A stretch of DNA of 64,000 bases, taken from positions 6,138,001 to 6,202,000 of the forward strand of contig OY821751.1 in assembly GCA_963682055.1 (NCBI GenBank). Reading direction: 5' to 3'. Positions 24,416 to 36,700 of the stretch are shown here, piece after piece; the first letter of the stretch is position 1; each line of letters starts with the position of its first letter. Made by a program: the position numbers and the translations under genes. The notes below the pieces were generated by a model, which was not told the DNA's origin, did not search any database, and saw nothing but the letters and a program-made list of their open reading frames with translations. The stretch comes from Primula veris (lineage: Eukaryota; Streptophyta; Magnoliopsida; Ericales; Primulaceae).

Positions 24416-25100
24416 TTATGCATAATATTTCATATCAAACCTAGCAAGTACCTTATCGATATATCTCTTTTGTGATAACCCAATGACACCCCGAGAATGA
24501 TCTCGGTGTATCTTAATTCCTAATACAAAAGAGACATCACCAAGATCTTTCATTTCAAAATACTTAGTTAGAAATCTCTTGGTTTCGTGCAATGAGTCTA
24601 TATCGCTTAATTGCCAATAGTGTGTCATCGACATAAAGCACCCGGAAGATAATTTACTCCCACTGAACTTGTGATATACACAGTCATCAACTGTATTGAT
24701 CTCAAAACCGTATGAGACAATGATTTGATGGAACTTGTGATACCATTGACAAGAAGCTTGCTTGAGACCATAGATGTACCTTTTGAATTTGCAGACCATA
24801 GACTTTGAATCACATAATACAAAGTTTTCTTGTTGTGCCATATATATAGTTTCCTCAATATCATCATTAAGAAAACTTGTCTTAATATCCATCCCATGCG
24901 ACTCTAAATCAAAATGAGTTACAAGTGTCATTATAGCCCTTAAAGAATGATTCGATGAAATCTGAGTAAAACCTTTTATGACTAGACGTGCTTTATATTT
25001 CTCAATATTGCCCTTAGAATCTTTTTTGGTTTTAAATATCAATTTGCAACAAATGGGATTCATAACTTCAGGCAACTTGACAAGATCCTAAACATTATTG
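24416..25100 (-). pseudogene. Copia reverse transcriptase fragment
   Basis: A 219-codon open frame contains CKLIFKTKKDSKGNIEKYKA, RLVIKGFTQ, MDIKTSFLNDDIEETIYMAQ and YIYGLKQASCQWYHKF, all standard Copia reverse-transcriptase blocks. The catalytic YVDD is not in this frame; YVDDTLLA is found in a neighbouring frame near 24620-24640, so a pair of frameshifts brackets the active site. The protein would be inactive. Confidence 0.85.
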
Positions 25101-25329
25101 TCTTTTATAGATTCATCTCATCTTCATGGCTTTAATCCACCTTTGGGATGTTGAGTTTGCACTTATGTAGCAATCTCTTAATTTTGAGTAGGGAGTATTA
25201 TAGGTAAATCATTATTGTTGTCTTCGAGTGTTTCTTGAACAATGTCAAAATGATCATTGTCAATAACATGCAATGAAATTAATTCTCTTTTTGAAAGACA
25301 ACATTCCTAACTTTATCTCCCACTCAAAC

Positions 25330-26150
25330 ACAACATCCTTAAAAAATTTCACATTTCCCATTTCGAAAAAGGATTTAGTTGAGGGATCATAAAACTTGAA
25401 ATCCCTCGATCTTTATGAGTAACGATAATGAGAATAGTCATCTATAAAAAGATAAAATAGCGTTGGACATTCTAAGTAAGCATATGGAATGGACCATATA
25501 TATCAATATTTATCAATTGTAAGATGTTGAAACTCATGTTAATACTTAATTTCCTTATGTTTGGTTGTTTACCCTTGATACATTCGACGCATACATCAAA
25601 GTCTGTGTAATCAAGGCGTTTAAGAAGTCCATCTTAACACGAATATATTTATTCTCCTTTTGGAGATCCATACTAAGTGTTTGTGCCATATATTGACATA
25701 ATTCTCATTAAAAATTTGTGTTTTATATAATATCGTTAACAAGGTTTCATTAGATGAAGCACATGTATTCAACATATATAGTTTATCATCCAAATAACCA
25801 GTCGCAACCAAAGTAGAATTAAGAAAGCGACTAAATTTCGTATTACCAAATGAACAAAAAATAACCATAATTGTCCAAAATAGAAATAGAAACCAAATTA
25901 CGTCTAAATGACGGTATAACATAAGTCTCTTTTAATTCTATAAATTGACCAGTCTCAAAAATTAATCAAAAAATGCCAATCGCTTCAACAATAACTGTTT
26001 TTCCGTCGCCCACATAAATGAATCTTTCATATTCACTTAGCGGCCGGCTCCAAATACAACCTGCATAGAAACACTAATGTGAGTAGTAACACCTGAATCT
26101 ACTCACCAAATATTCTAGGCCAAAAGTCATATTAATTTCAGAACAAACAA
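25330..26150 (-). pseudogene. Copia protease-integrase remnant with missing integrase core
   Basis: From right to left the minus strand gives protease-tail blocks (FCSFGNTKFSRFLNSTLVAT, GYLDDKLYMLN), a zinc-finger region (NIWHKHLVWISKRRI, then CVECIKGKQ near 25600) and IDIYGPFHM, the first catalytic-Asp block. After that the sequence jumps to a FSKWEM-NFLRM-like segment that normally follows the core. The second Asp and the Glu are absent, so the catalytic core is largely deleted. Confidence 0.65.
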
Positions 26151-26295
26151 AGGTGAAAAGTTCACATTTATTTACACGCTATACAACGTTTTGGAATATT
26201 ACATATTCACATACCCAAATTTTTGGCAAAAGAAAACAGGGAAGTTCCTTATCCTAAATCTTTTGTTTATTTGGTTGTGAAGTTTCCGCCGTAAT

Positions 26296-26650
26296 TTACT
26301 TATACTTAGTCCTTTTCCGATTATTTACAAAACAATTTTCAATTTCTATAAGAAAACCTTTTACAGATACCTTATTTGGCATACTACCCCCGAATGCTTC
26401 TGGAACGCTACGGTTTAGGATCATTAGACTTAAGCGATTAGAACGTTCCCACCTTTCAAAGTTCGCCTTTTTATCAGCGGAACTTTTATCTGCGGGTCCG
26501 TCCATACTTAATGCATAGTCTAAATTCATGCAGCTGAGAACCAACAAAATGTTCTCTTTTCTAGCTCTTAAGGCTTGTGCCGTTAACCACAAGAATTGAG
26601 TTTATGTTGGCAGAAATATTAAAAGCAGATGTTGTAATTATAAATTCAAA
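26296..26650 (-). pseudogene. Copia gag remnant
   Basis: The 98-codon frame contains LDYALSMDGPADKSSADKKA and FERWERSNRLSLMIL, matching the ALxxDxP and WxRSNRxSLM blocks of Copia gag. The start and the zinc knuckle are missing. Confidence 0.75.
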
Positions 26651-28454
26651 AATAATAAATGTATAAGCTCACTTAAATGGAAATTCATGTCATAACATGC
26701 AAAATAAAATAAAATAAAAATAATGTAAGACGCAAATTTTAATCAACTGTAATGGTGGTGGACCTATTTAAACAAGATAGCTAGCACAACATTGATGTTA
26801 GTCTTTGGACAGAAAGATCAACTTGTAAATGGTACTCTCAACGCAGAAATCAAATATTGATAATAAATCCGGTCAAACAATAACCTTCCTTTGGGCCGGT
26901 GTATTGTTCACATGGAAACTTTATAATTATCACACATCATTCCCACACGTGCATTCATTGTTCGGCCAATTCATGACATTTTTTTGGACCGATCATTAAT
27001 AGCATAAATAAAAAACACACATCTTATTATCTCAAAATAAATAAATCTATACAAAGTAGGTTACTTTGGCAACATTTTGCTTCAATTAATTTATTTCAAA
27101 ATAAGAGAGAAAAGTAAATTAAGTTAGTGCCAAAATCCAAAATTTAGTGCAAATACCAAAAATTCTGAAGTTTGATATTTTATTTTCTTATTCATTCATG
27201 AATAATACAAGTATGAGAAAGATACCGCCGATGTAAAATTATTCGACAAAAATACTTTACTGACAAGACAATTGCAATCTTGTTATACTCGGTATGTTTC
27301 CACAAGCCTAATGTAATGAATATACTAACATGTAATTACAATAGGCCAACAATGAGTAAAACAGTAATTAATGAAATTCACAAAAGATTAGAGCAGTTAG
27401 AGAATAATACACATATGCGTACAAAGTTTACAAACAATTCATACGCTGCATAATTAAATAAGGCAGTCGAATGTAGTCCATTGATTTCATCAAAAAAAAT
27501 ATGTGTGAGAACCAAAGCAAACTACTAAAAAAGAATAATAAAAAATCTAGGTTTCTTTTATACAAAACAAAGAATATACATCATCATCCCTTATGGCCGT
27601 ATGCCTATTTTACAGAAAGCACTCAAGAGTAACTTATGACATATAAAATTAAAATTAAAATAAAAAATCAGTCGTATGCTTTTTCCCAACAATATGATGT
27701 GTGACACTGACATACATATCAATTTACGAAAAAACTATATACATGTGTTCTTATAAACTGTAGTTCCATGTCACGGAGAAAGAAACAAATAATCAACAGA
27801 GAAAGACAGAAATAATTAATATTTTTTATTCAAAAAATATATATTAATTGTTTCCAACTGAAAAAATTACATCGTAAATTATCCCAACATTAAATATGGC
27901 ACACGTGCACAGCTAAATAAATATAGAAGCAAAAATGAACCAAGCAAACAAAAAATATCATGGAAATCCACAAGACTGAATGATTCTGTCAGTCAAAAAC
28001 ATGACCTTTAACATCACATACTATAAACAAAATTTTAATCTTTTCTTTATTATGTGGAGCTTGAACAAAAAAAAAATTCCAAATTTAATACGAAGTGATG
28101 TGCACAACCGAATACAAATCATATGTACTATAAAATTGATTCCATGCTAGTACAACAGGCCACCCAAAACATAATTAAATGACCTACATAGATATACTAA
28201 CATACTAACATACAAATTGAATGCCTCAGAAAAGGAAAAAAATAAAATCCAGTAGCAATAACCGAATGATATTATATATATATATGAACTTGAAACGTTA
28301 GTAACATGTATGGGAGTATAGTTCATTTATGCATTAAACCATACATAATAATCTGAATATAACTAAAGGCATATAAGTCAGCAATATAAAATAAAATCAC
28401 ATACAAAAGATTTAAACAACAACAACCATACAATTATTGATTATTGAAAACACA
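26651..28454. other. Leader/unassigned interior of the antisense Copia element
   Basis: A-rich sequence without long open frames lies between gag and the right LTR. No primer-binding site was found at its right edge. Confidence 0.5.
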
Positions 28455-28804
28455 TGTTGAGTTAAATTCGAGAAACTGTATGGATTTATTCAAACAAACC
28501 AAAATCATATGTATATACCTAAAATTCAATAACCGCAACTTATATGATCAATCTTAATCATTCATCTCTATGAATCTCTCTCCATTGATGGGAATTGAGG
28601 AGAAGAGTTGTTAGAAATTAGTCTTGTGAGCAAACCCTATATTCTTTATATAATAATATTAATTAGAATCGCATAAATCCTAATTAGTTTACTATTGGGT
28701 AATACACATTACAAAACTTATACCAAACCGCATGTTTTATTAGACTATTCTTAGTAGATCACTTAATTAGCCCATTTAATAATGTTAGCACAAATATAAT
28801 TTTG

Positions 28805-28945
28805 GGAAAAAGATATTCACACAACTTTGTCACTCCCGTACACACTCCCTTACATGTATTGCACACTCCTTACATGTATAATAATATATTTTTGTTAAAA
28901 AATACATTTTTATTCCTCCAAATATACATGTATGGAGTGTGTGAG

Positions 28946-28978
<33 letters not shown>

Positions 28979-29081
28979 TAATACCAGATTTAATAATTTT
29001 TCTTATTTTTAATTAATATTTAAATTTAGGATAGTCTCAACTAGGGTTCTACTATATTTTTATTTGGGTTTTTAGTAGGTT

Positions 29082-29136
<55 letters not shown>

Positions 29137-29239
29137 TAATACCAGATTTAATAATTTTTATTATTTTTAATTAATATTTAAATTTAGGATAGTCTCAACT
29201 AGGGTTCTACTATATTTTTATTTGGGTTTTTAGTAGGTT

Positions 29240-29300
<61 letters not shown>

Positions 29301-29544
29301 TAATAACAGATTTAATAATTTTTCTTATTTTTAATTAATATTTAAATTTAGGGTAGTCTCAACTAGGGTTCTATTATATTTTTATTTGGGTTTTTAGTAG
29401 GTTGGGTTTTTATTATGTTGAATATTTATATTTTGGTTTTTGAAATTTTAGATTGTGTTTTATGTACATTTGGAGGGATACATATGTCTTTCATTAACTA
29501 GGGAGTGTGAGAGTTGTGTGAAAGTTGTGTGTCTAACATCACTC
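28805..29544. mobile_element. MITE (740 bp) in the LTR, possibly Mutator-type
   Basis: The 9-mer ATAATTTTG occurs at 28796-28804 and again at 29545-29553, and the uninterrupted left LTR shows the empty site. The ends are imperfect inverted repeats: the left contains GATATTCACACAACTTT, the right (minus strand) GATGTTAGACACACAACTTT, and both continue with CACACTCCC- and TCCAAATnTACAT-like blocks. A 9-bp duplication points to a Mutator-like family, but the repeats are short for that group. Confidence 0.65.
28947..29409. repeat. Three tandem copies of a 115-bp block separated by TA arrays
   Basis: The block ATTAGTAATAnCAGATTTAA ... TTTAGTAGGTTGGGTTT occurs at about 28974-29087, 29132-29246 and 29297-29409. 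Each copy is preceded by a long (TA)n run. The copies differ at only a few bases, so the amplification is younger than the MITE. Confidence 0.85.
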
Positions 29545-29597
29545 ATAATTTTGTTAATTAATTAGCCTACACGTCAAGTTATTAAAATAACATAAAA

Positions 29598-30780
29598 GGT
29601 TCCTCTCGATTAAGTGAAGAATTAAAGACAAAAGTTTATGCCATATGATATCAAACTCAAACTCCGTTTCCCTTATTATCTCAAATCCAAATACCCACCA
29701 AAATTATACTAATAAAAAGTAAATGTTGTTTGGATGTAACCAAATAAGTAATACTTTTTCCAAAAGTAAATGTCATAAGTAAGCTTTTCTAAAAGTAAGT
29801 TGTATCTTACATTTGTAAGAAAAGTAAAATTTGGCTATTGTTTGATTTTTCTTACTTACTCTTAAATTTTTCAAAAACTTTTATTCTCTATTTTCTCTTT
29901 GTTTTTATTAATCTTTATAACAAGTTCTTGAATTAACACGTCAACCTCATCTACAACCAATATTCATAATTTTTCTATTGTTGGTTCATAATTTTTTTGG
30001 GTAAGTTTATTTCAATTATGTTTGAAAAAAAAAAGATCACTTGGTAACTTAACATTACTTTTTTTTTATGTTCTAGTAAATTTTGTGATTTTCTTTTGTT
30101 GTTTCTTGATTTTTTTTTCAATTTTTTTTTTAATGAATTTTGCACTTATAATAACGCATTTAATATTTTTATCTTTTCATGATTATTTTTTTACTAATTA
30201 ATTGTTTAGTATGATTTATAAATCGGAATAACTATTCATTTTAAATCAAAAAGTGCAAAAGTAAACAAATTATACCAAACAACATTTTTACTGAAAAGTA
30301 TATTTTTACAATATTTACCAAACAGCATTTACTTACTAAAAAGTAAGCACAAAAAATATAATTTTCTACCCTCATCAAATAAGTATCGTTGTGTATTAAC
30401 AAGATACGACCGACCAAACAATGCCAATGACATCAAACATAACTGAAAGCTCTCCATGGAGTATATTCGTAATAGTTATGATACTTACAAAATTAGAAAA
30501 AAAAAGAAAGAGAGGAACTAACTTTCTAAAAGTATGATTAATTAAGCATTTCATAAAAAGAATGATAAGGAACTAGATAACGCCTTACATAAAGTTGCAG
30601 TTTTCATGAATATGAAAATATAGTTTTTTCCTTCTTGAAAGATGAAAGGTAAAAAACTAATAGAAAATCAGTTTGTCTAGCGGAGAAAACGTGCCTAGAT
30701 TTTTAGGTTTAATATGTACATATATTATCAAATAAATCATGTTTTACCGTATAGGTTTAGATCATACCGAATAACAGAAA
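29598..30780. other. Non-coding, possible MITE
   Basis: GTAAATGTTGTTTGGATG near 29720 and its approximate inverse ACCAAACAGCATTTACTTAC near 30320 suggest a 600-bp inverted-repeat element. No duplication was found. The rest is AT-rich and gene-free. Confidence 0.35.
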
Positions 30781-31914
30781 GGAACAGATGACGAATGTGA
30801 TGGAACAGATTCGCCTCAACTCTTCTACCTTATTCCTGAACTAGCACCTTACTCCTTGAAATAGCGTGGACTCTTTCTCTCTCTAGACAATCTCGAAATA
30901 TAGTTATGAAAAATTTATTCTGCCAAGAAAAGGAGTGTGCTATATGTAGAATAAGGTAGGGACTTATAGGCTGATTAGGATAGAACTCATTAAAAAGATT
31001 TCGTGCTATCAAATCTCTTTAAAATCCGAGATATACACAATCAATTTAAATCGTGATTTATTCCACTAAATATCACGACTGATCTCTCTATCATAATCCG
31101 AATATCCAATTCGTTCCAATTGTCAAACATGTTCATTATCTCCCCACATAAAGATTAATCAGATACTCATTTATTAAATTAAATCACTGACTGATTTCTT
31201 ATTTAATAAACGTATTATCCCTAAGCATGTCTGCTTAACTTATTTGTTGTGTCGGATTATAAATCCACCTACAAGGTTTATACGAACAAAACTTATAAGT
31301 TTTTTCAAGGGAATATCATCAATCGCTTACGGGGCGTGGAATTCTTTTATTACTAATAAACAATTATACGAATAATGCTGTCATCCAACTCATTAATTTT
31401 ATTGACTCGCGACGAATCTCACCATGTATAAGTCAAAGTGATAAACACATTCATACATATCTAAATAGAAATATAGGAATTAAGAGCATAAACATTAACC
31501 ATGACCACGAGTTATAAATCATTTTGTCTAGTCAGTCACAAAATGATTTCGTTAAAGTCCTGTTTAATACATACAAAGTGCATTAGTAATTGGAGTTGGA
31601 ATTTATCCGTTCCCTGTAGTCAAGACAAATTTACTAAAACCACGTACTACAACTCTACTGATTGTGTGTCCATTTCCATCTAAAGTTGTAAATATATAAC
31701 TTATATTCTATTAGAACCAACAGTCTAATCTTCCGTGTGTAACATGTACTCTACACACTATACCATCTACTAAATAGAATAATACACCTATTTAGTCATT
31801 TAAACAATAATGATAAATAACAATTACTCATATTATTCTCATTAAATAGATCAGTTCAAAATATTGTCAAATATAAATTCAAAAACAAGCATGTATTTTA
31901 TTATATTTCTAACA
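30781..31914 (-). mobile_element. LTR-like block, antisense, probably a solo or partial LTR
   Basis: On the minus strand it begins TGTTAGAAATATAATAAAAT at 31914 and continues through a regulatory-looking region that is clearly less A/T-homopolymeric than its surroundings (for example CCACGCCCCGTAAGCGATTG near 31330). The TG start and overall look fit a long plant LTR. The inner end could not be fixed, no flanking duplication was found, and no coding sequence adjoins it. Confidence 0.4.
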
Positions 31915-32544
31915 GTTTTTGGGTGGACCGGGCTCATAATTAAGTTGGCTTACTCTGCTCATAAGTTTACCTTGCTCAAAAGTTGCAGTCAAAACCTTAA
32001 TCTAGTCATTAAAATTGATCTCAAAAGGTGTAAAAGGATGTATCAATCGGTCACCTATTTAGGCCGTAATGAATTGTTAATATTCCTATTTAATCAAACT
32101 AACACCATAAGATGCAGATATATGACAATCATATAGTTCTACTAAGGAGTTCGTACTGTATTTTTTATTTTTTGCTGAACATGCAAATACAGTAGAGAAA
32201 GGTCTGGTATACAACAAAAATTTGTTCACCCATAAATATTCTACGGATATACAAAAACCATTTCTCATTCATCTTCTCGACTTTGGAGTAAATTCGCTTT
32301 TACCTCATGATAAAATTTGGCAAGGCGTTCGATGTCTGGAGATTCACGGGCCAGGTGGTTAAGGAATTTTTGCTTTTCTCTCTCTCTATATATATAGTAG
32401 GGCATCTATCTAGCTACTACATTTTAAGAGCAACTTATATAGGAAAATTTCATGTTGCATGATTGTGAGTAGAAACTATACCTGGTGACCACATTATTAG
32501 TTACAAGTAAAAAAATATTTTCCTTTTTATTTTATTTGAAGATA
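31915..32544. other. Intergenic with one dispersed repeat
   Basis: No gene is seen. It contains the 32190-32303 repeat and a CT/TA-rich tract near 32375-32400. Confidence 0.5.
32190..32303. repeat. Dispersed repeat, copy 2 (partner at 19905-20015)
   Basis: Contains the same 65-base core as the first copy, for example TTTCTCATTCATCTTCTCGA followed by CTTTGGAGTAAATTCG. Confidence 0.75.
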
Positions 32545-33587
32545 TGAGGACCATATTTCTGTCATATTGAACTATTTATTGTCAATTGATTTGAGCAAAA
32601 TAATATAAGTTAGATGATTATTGATAAGACAATTTTATGTTTACAGGTGAAGTTGCAAGGTTAGTTGCAACCATAGTTATAAGCTGTTGATACGTAAGAT
32701 TATTATTTAACTACATATTATTCTTTCAATGATTATTATGTGATAATTATGTTTTAGATATGTAGCATATATTCTCATATAAGAACGAAATCAGTTTTAT
32801 ATATTGGAGAATATTTAGGTGATAAAAAATGAAATATTGTATTGAGAATTATATGGAAATTAGTTTAAAAAGATATTATTTTGTTATTTGATTGTATGGA
32901 GTTATTTGGTTGTATATGAAAAATATTTTATCTTGTTTTATATGTTTCTTTTAAATAAAATAATAACTCATATATTCAAGCAAACTTATCTCGAATTGAC
33001 CTATGAAAATTGTGATCAAATATGGAGCTACAAAGGTTTTGTATGACAATGAGATTTAGATGAATATGGAATTATAAGAATAAATGAAGAAGATTTTGAA
33101 GATAAATATTATATGATAAGATATTTGAAGATTTATTTTTCTTGTATAAATATATGATAGTTTTGCTTTTAAAATTTGTGTGTTATAAACTATAAATAAC
33201 TATCTTTATAGAGACACACGAGAGAACTTTTAAAACGAAAAACAATGCTGTGGTATAATTGATATTTTGAGTGATAGTTATATATTATGAGCAATATAGA
33301 GATAGGCAGAAAAAGATAGAACAAGTCTGAGAGTTTTTGACCAAAATTTAAATCCTATATTGTAATCTCTTATAATATCACTAGTCTGGTTAAAGTGTTC
33401 CGGAGACGTAACACATGGATTTAATATACTCCGTTGTTAAACGTGCGTGTAAATTACTTTCAAATTCGTTTAATATTTTATTCAGTCCGTCTATTCACTT
33501 GGTTGTAATTATGGTTCAAATTGTGATTTCAACTTTAGTTGCAAGCTAACTGCGTAATAATAGTTAGAAGAGCGGATAGGAATTTGA
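32545..33587. mobile_element. Diverged relative of the 14050-15219 solo LTR
   Basis: It is collinear with the solo LTR over its whole length. Shared blocks include GAGCAATATAGAGATAGGCA, CCGGAGACGTA, CTCCGTTGTTAAA and AGCGGATAGGAATTT. Inferred ends are TGAGGACC and GGATAGGAATTTGA. Flanking 5-mers (AGATA and AAAGA) do not match, which fits an older insertion or slightly misplaced ends. Confidence 0.6.
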
Positions 33588-34417
33588 AAAGACACGCACC
33601 CTAAGAAAATTGATAAGTGCACCGCTAATATTGAGATATCTTTTACTACAATTTAATTATGTGGAAAATTGAGTTTTGTTGGGTGAATTAAATTCACTGC
33701 ATGTTTGAAAAATAAAATTTAAATCAAAAGGAGGACTTTAGATCGAGAAACACGTGTGTGTGCCTACGATGATATGAAACTAAAAATTCTGGTTTTTTTT
33801 TTCTTTCTTTTATCTCTATAACCATAGTCATCATATTATAATCGAAGTCGTCATATTCAAATCCATCATTATTGGCAAAGTTATTTACTATAATAGTATG
33901 AGTTTTGTACCTTTTGATATCTTCATTTCTTGACTTTTTTTCTTTTTTTACCTTGTTTTCTTATTTTAATTTATTTTACTTTGATTTATAATTTCTTTTT
34001 CTTTTTCGGTCAATTTTAACCAAATTTTGACTTTTTTTTCCATACTTTTAAAAAATCAGCAGAATAAAATCAACATGTCCAAATTTCGGCAATTGAAAAC
34101 TCACTCAAAAAAGAAAAAAAATAGAAAGCAAGGTATATAAAAAAAAAAAAAAAGCCAGTGTATACAAAAAGGCAAAAAATGAAGAAACCAATGTAAAAAA
34201 AGAAATTTTAAGAAAAAAATGTATAAAAGAGAGAAAAGTGAAAAAAACGAAGGTAAAAATTGATAATAAACCTTAGTATAGTACTCCAATTCTGGATAAT
34301 CTTATATGCATATTCCTGTTTTATGCATTTGTTCTTACGTGACAAGTAGAATATATATGACAATATTATCCGATGAGACAATAGGTAGATGACTTGGAAG
34401 GTGACCTGTTATGAACT
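33588..34417. other. Low-complexity non-coding region
   Basis: Long A and T runs open a Phe/Leu-rich antisense frame at 34101-34289 that is an artefact of composition. Confidence 0.6.
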
Positions 34418-34710
34418 CACTAAAAAAAAAACTAAAGATTTAGGGACAATTAAATTTTGTCTTGTAATTTTTTGGGACAAAAATAATCTTTTAGACAAAA
34501 AAATATTTTTATCAAAATCTAACTTTTATGCACATAATTTGAAATTTTTTTTCTCCAAAGTAAATCTCATACGAACATAAGGAGACAATTAAAATTTGTC
34601 TCCAGATACTTTTTGAGACGAAATTAAATTGTGTACCCATGTCCGTATGAGATTATTTTTGTAGACAAATTTTATTTTTTTTTGTCCCTAAAAGTTACCG
34701 GCACTATTTC
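34418..34710. mobile_element. Truncated CACTA MITE, relative of 47188-47616
   Basis: It starts CACTAAAAAAAAAACTAAAG and shares AATCTCATACGAACATAA, GAGACAATTAAAATTTGTCT and ACTTTTTGAGACGAAATTAA-like blocks with the intact MITE at 47188-47616. The right terminal repeat is missing after about 34710, so the element is incomplete. Confidence 0.65.
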
Positions 34711-34833
34711 GGGGCATATTGAATTAATAGAGCCCGAAATGTCATTCTAACCCTTCTCGGGAGATTCTATCCACAAACACAAAGTCAATGGCGAACCGAT
34801 ATTCTATCCCAATTCACTAAATTTGGCGTATTA

Positions 34834-35216
34834 TATATTGAATATATGTTTATATATGTTGGACTGATAAGTGACATTGCAGAAGTTATATGACTGATAT
34901 GAAAGAAGCAGATTAGTATATTAGATATCAGGCAATTTCTGTAATTAAAGGACTGTTTGTGTAAAGTCTGAAAGTTTGTAATATGTTACTTTCTGTAATT
35001 AAAGGACTGTTTGTGTAAAGTCTGAAAGTTGTAAATCAACACTATATAAAGACTGTAGATACCAATTTGTAAATTAAGAAAACATTTTATATCAATAACA
35101 AATATTGTTGTCTCTCTCTATATATATACACATTCGTATATGCATATATATGTATATATACCGATCAATTTTGGTCAAGTTCATCGAATTTATCCACCAG
35201 ATTGTGGATTTCTACA
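34834..35216 (+). repeat. 5' LTR of the sense Copia element
   Basis: Runs from TATATTGAATATATG to GTGGATTTCTACA, immediately before the primer-binding site. It contains a twice-repeated CTGTAATTAAAGGACTGTTT segment about 75 bases apart. Confidence 0.8.
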
Positions 35217-35228
35217 TGTTATCAGAGC
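35217..35228 (+). other. Primer-binding site of the sense Copia element
   Basis: TGTTATCAGAGC differs by one base from TGGTATCAGAGC, the complement of the plant initiator tRNA-Met 3' end that most plant Copia elements use to prime minus-strand DNA. Confidence 0.8.
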
Positions 35229-35722
35229 AAAAACGCTATTTTCGCTGTTAATTTTGCCTGCAAATAAAGCTGGTTTGATCTTCTTTAAATCTTCAAATTA
35301 GGGTTTTTTTTATTATTATTATATATTTTTTTATATTTTTTTCAGCTTGGTTCTTTCTTAGAAGATAATTGTTTTATTATCGTGTTTATTAACCTGATCT
35401 AAAATCAGAAGTAAAATTTACCCCAATTCTTTAAAGAATTAGGGGTTTTCTGTGATAGATCTTTCTATTATTATAGTTTATTGAAAATTAAGATTAATTT
35501 GTTTTTTAAGTACTTTCTGTTATTTCTGTTGTTGTATTTTAAATATTTCAAAAACATAAGTAAAATTTACCCCAATTCTTGAGAATTAGGAGTTTTCTGT
35601 TATAGATCTTTCTGATTTAAGATTAGTTTAATAATAGGTTTTCTTTTTCCTCAAAACAGGATTTCTTTATTTCTTGAAACAATAGGTTTAATTCATTCTT
35701 TATTTTTCCAATTAGGGTTTCT

Positions 35723-36700
35723 ATGGATAGTGTAACTGCACATGTGATTACAACAATGAATCCATACTTCATAGGGACTAATGAGAATACTAGTTATAGT
35801 TTAGTTTCTCCTGTTCTTTCTGGTTCTAATTTCCATTCTTGGAAAAGGGCAATGGAGATTTCAATTGGGGCCAAGTCTAAATTAGGTTTTATTAATGGTA
35901 CTCTACCATGTCCTGTTGAGGGGGATCAGATGTTTGGGGCTTGGCATCAGTGTAATTTGATTGTAATGTCTTGGATAATAAATTCAGTAAGTGAGGATAT
36001 TGCCCAGTCTATTCTTTATGTAGAAACAGCTACTAGAATGTGGATGGAATTAAATGAAAGGTTTTCTCAGGGTAATGAAACTAGGATTTATGAACTTCAT
36101 CAGGATATTAATTTTACCACACAAGGAAATATGTATGTATCCACTTATTTTACGAAATTAGAAACTTCTTGAAATGCTTTATCTATTCTTAATCCCATTC
36201 CTAGGTGTAGTTGTGGTACAATTGTTGGGTGTACTTGTAGTGTCATGTCTGTTATTGTTGCTAGAGAGAACAGAATGTTCAAAATGACTTTCTTGATGGG
36301 TTTAAATGAAAGGTTTTCTATGGTAAGGGGTCAGATTTTGCTTATGAAACCCATGCCTTCTATGAATAATATTTACTCAATGGTCAATCATGATGAGAAA
36401 CAGAACAATGTTCATAATAACAATGTGGTACAGTCTCAGAATTTGGCTTTAAGTGTTCAATCTCATAATGTTCAGGTAGTCAGAGGGCAGTTGGGTATAG
36501 CCAAGGTAGTTATAGGCCTAATTTTAAAAAAGGGGGTAATAATATGAAGTGTTCTCATTGTGGTTCTAATAGACATGCTAGGGACAAGTGATATAAGGTT
36601 CATGGGTATCCACCTGGTTGGAGACCTAGACCTAGGCTACCTTCCTTTCAACCTTCTTTTTCACATAGGCCACAAGCTTATTTAGCATCTGTTTCTCAAC
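35723..36700 (+). pseudogene. Copia gag with damaged zinc knuckle
   Basis: The frame starts MDSVTAHVITTMNPYF and contains LSGSNFHSWKRAMEISIGAK and WIINSVSEDIAQSILY, typical of the UBN2/Copia gag N-terminus. A TGA at 36170-36172 replaces an expected sense codon; the same frame reopens to 36547. After a frameshift the zinc knuckle reads CSHCGSNRHARDK followed by TGA where the last Cys is expected, then YKVHGYPPGW. Confidence 0.85.

Larger units (their letters stand above)
22755..29597 (-). mobile_element. Old Ty1-Copia LTR retrotransposon, antisense, degenerate
   Basis: The left LTR (22755-23186) starts TG and ends TAACA. Just inside it the minus strand reads CCCAAGTGGGAGAT, a polypurine tract, so the element runs right to left. 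The right LTR (28455-29597) matches the left over both halves but is split by a MITE. Flanking 5-mers are GGTTT (22750-22754) and GGTTC (29598-29602), a duplication with one change. The minus-strand interior holds gag, protease/integrase, reverse transcriptase and RNase H remnants in Copia order. About 1.8 kb between gag and the right LTR shows nothing recognisable. Confidence 0.85.
28455..29597 (-). repeat. 5' LTR of the antisense Copia element, split by an insertion
   Basis: Segments 28455-28795 and 29554-29597 together match the left LTR from TGTTGAGTTAAATTC to TTAAAATAACATAA. The shared core around TTAGTTTACTATTGGGTAAT is nearly identical in both LTRs. The middle is a 740-bp insertion. 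Confidence 0.8.

Noticed and set aside
28947..29409. CRISPR-like alternation of repeats and spacers
   Set aside because: The blocks are 115 bp tandem copies separated by TA microsatellites in a plant transposon; spacers are not unique sequences.
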